From Stenotrophomonas lacuserhaii (GTDB lineage: Bacteria; Pseudomonadota; Gammaproteobacteria; Xanthomonadales; Xanthomonadaceae): a stretch of DNA of 64,000 nucleotides. The stretch lies in the NCBI RefSeq assembly GCF_014836545.1, contig NZ_JACSQS010000009.1, positions 95,335 to 159,334 of the forward strand, in the 5' to 3' direction. The number at the start of each line of letters is the position of its first letter. The first letter of the stretch is position 1. Both the position numbers and the translations under genes were made by a program. The notes under the pieces were generated by a model that saw nothing but the letters and a program-made list of their open reading frames with translations, was not told where the DNA came from and made no database searches. Shown here one piece after another: positions 63,097-64,000 of this stretch.

Positions 63097-63828
63097 ATGA
63101 AGCTGGTCGACCGCCGCATGCTGGCGCCGACCGTAGGCCATTACCAGTTCCTCCGCGATGACGGCCAGCCGCTGGATTTCCAGCCCGGCCAGTTCATCCA
63201 GGTCCATTTCCAGTACGCCGATGGCACGCAGACCAAGCGCAGCTACTCGCTGGCGACCCTCCACGACCACGCGCTGGGGCCAGGCGAGGCGGTGGATATC
63301 GCGGTCAGTTTCGTCCCCGGCGGCGCCGCCACGGCGCTGTTCGAAGGCCTGGACATCGGCGGTCAGCTGAGCGCCAGCGGGCCGTACGGCCGGTTCTGCC
63401 TGCAGCCGGGCGACCTCAATGGCCGCTACCTGCTGATCGCCACCGGCACCGGGGTCACCCCGTATCGCTCGATGCTGCCCCTGCTGGCCACCGCGATGGC
63501 CGAGCGTGGGCTCCAGGTGGTGCTGCTGCAGGGCGCCCGGAGCCCGGCCGAGCTGTTGTACAGCGAGGATTTCGAAGCGTTTGCCGCGGCCCAGCCGAAC
63601 TTCCGCTACATCCCGTGCCTGTCCCGCGAGCTGCCGGCCGACCCCGGTCCGGACGTGCGCCATGGGTACGTGCAGCAGCACCTGGCTGATCTTGCGCCGG
63701 ATGCCGCTACGGACATCGCCTACCTGTGCGGCAACCCGGACATGGTGGATGCCTGCGTGGACGCGCTGAAGTTGGCGGGTCTGGGCAACTCGCAGATCCG
63801 GCGCGAGAAGTACGTTTCCAGCAAGTAG
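63097..63828 (+). CDS. Ferredoxin-NADP+ reductase family protein
   Basis: 243 aa FAD/NADP oxidoreductase. The FAD-binding motif KRSYSLAT (RxYS) and GEAVDIAVSFVPGGAATALF open the first domain. The NADP domain has LIATGTGVTPYRSMLPLL, VVLLQGARSPAELLY and AYLCGNPDMVDACVDAL, and it ends in REKYVSSK. It transfers electrons between NADPH and ferredoxin or flavodoxin, for example for Fe-S or oxidative-stress systems. The ATG at 63097 is used; an in-frame GTG at 63079 (six residues more) is a real alternative since neither has a clear Shine-Dalgarno. A TATTATAG hexamer-like stretch at 63027-63034 may be its -10. Confidence 0.88.
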   Translation: MKLVDRRMLAPTVGHYQFLRDDGQPLDFQPGQFIQVHFQYADGTQTKRSYSLATLHDHALGPGEAVDIAVSFVPGGAATALFEGLDIGGQLSASGPYGRFCLQPGDLNGRYLLIATGTGVTPYRSMLPLLATAMAERGLQVVLLQGARSPAELLYSEDFEAFAAAQPNFRYIPCLSRELPADPGPDVRHGYVQQHLADLAPDAATDIAYLCGNPDMVDACVDALKLAGLGNSQIRREKYVSSK

Positions 63829-63840
63829 TCTGGTCGAACG

Positions 63841-63995
63841 GGTGAAACCCCCTCGCGGGTAGCGCGAGAGCCGCAGCTTTGGGTGGGCCGGGCGCTGGGG
63901 CTGGTCGGGGGACGGCAAAAACCGCCCCTCCGGGGTCCGGCCCAGCCGCTGGGCGGCTGTGCGTTCGGGCGCTTGCGAAGCGGTGCTTCGCAAGC
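63841..63995. repeat. Palindrome-rich region at the right edge
   Basis: A 172-bp stretch without a gene. It holds CTCGCG-GGTAG-CGCGAG (63852-63868), an 8-bp pair TGGGCCGG / CCGGCCCA (63884-63891, 63937-63944), and a perfect 11-bp hairpin GCTTGCGAAGC-GGT-GCTTCGCAAGC (63971-63995). It also holds a second copy (63903-63925) of the 23-nt core first seen at 16602-16624. Confidence 0.65.
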
Positions 63996-64000
63996 AAAGC

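Overview
The window is a continuous, G+C-rich, tightly packed stretch of bacterial chromosome, most likely from Stenotrophomonas (Lysobacteraceae/Xanthomonadaceae). Three things point there: palindromic REP elements of the GTAG-headed (SMAG) type at the ends of many transcription units, an sX13-like small RNA between polA and hemF, and an aryl polyene (xanthomonadin-like) pigment locus. I see no rRNA, tRNA, CRISPR array, transposase, integrase or prophage genes.

Layout. 1-11 kb: uvrD, a small phosphatase, a 1121-residue protein of unknown function with kinase-like signatures, a secreted ThuA-like protein, a universal stress protein, two small genes and polA. 11-19.4 kb: the sX13-like RNA, hemF, a secreted cysteine-rich Sel1/Hcp-like protein, a small membrane protein, a secreted S9 peptidase, a 567-bp gene-free stretch full of palindromes, and a cytochrome bd (CioAB-type) oxidase. 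19.6-34.7 kb: a 17-gene, one-direction, mostly overlapping operon that follows the order of ape loci (C-D-E-F-G-H/I-J-[ammonia lyase]-K-L-M-N-O-P-Q-R). 34.8-50.9 kb: ycgL and a large ankyrin membrane protein, a Kef-type antiporter, mgtE with a riboswitch-like leader, a PatZ-like acetyltransferase, an alpha/beta hydrolase, the dkgB/MFS/LysR group and a chemoreceptor with a sigma-28 promoter. 51-64 kb: an aldo/keto reductase, an exported methyltransferase-like protein, a small unknown gene, an RluE-type pseudouridine synthase, hrpB, tatD, an epimerase with a PanE-like reductase, a candidate small RNA, a DUF3800 gene, an ABC-2 exporter and a ferredoxin-NADP reductase.

How the parts work together. 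In the pigment operon an ammonia lyase and an acyl ligase probably supply and load an aryl starter. Two ACPs, ketosynthases (ApeO/ApeC pair and ApeR), a ketoreductase and hotdog dehydratases (ApeI part and ApeP) build the polyene. The GT2 and two acyltransferases attach it to a lipid head, and the LolA-like/MMPL/lipoprotein trio probably moves it to the outer membrane. Most other genes are ordinary housekeeping functions. The least explained parts are the kinase-like giant protein, the mgtE leader, the twin-hairpin RNA candidate beside the lower-G+C DUF3800 gene, and the large palindromes near 16.6-16.9 kb and at the right edge.
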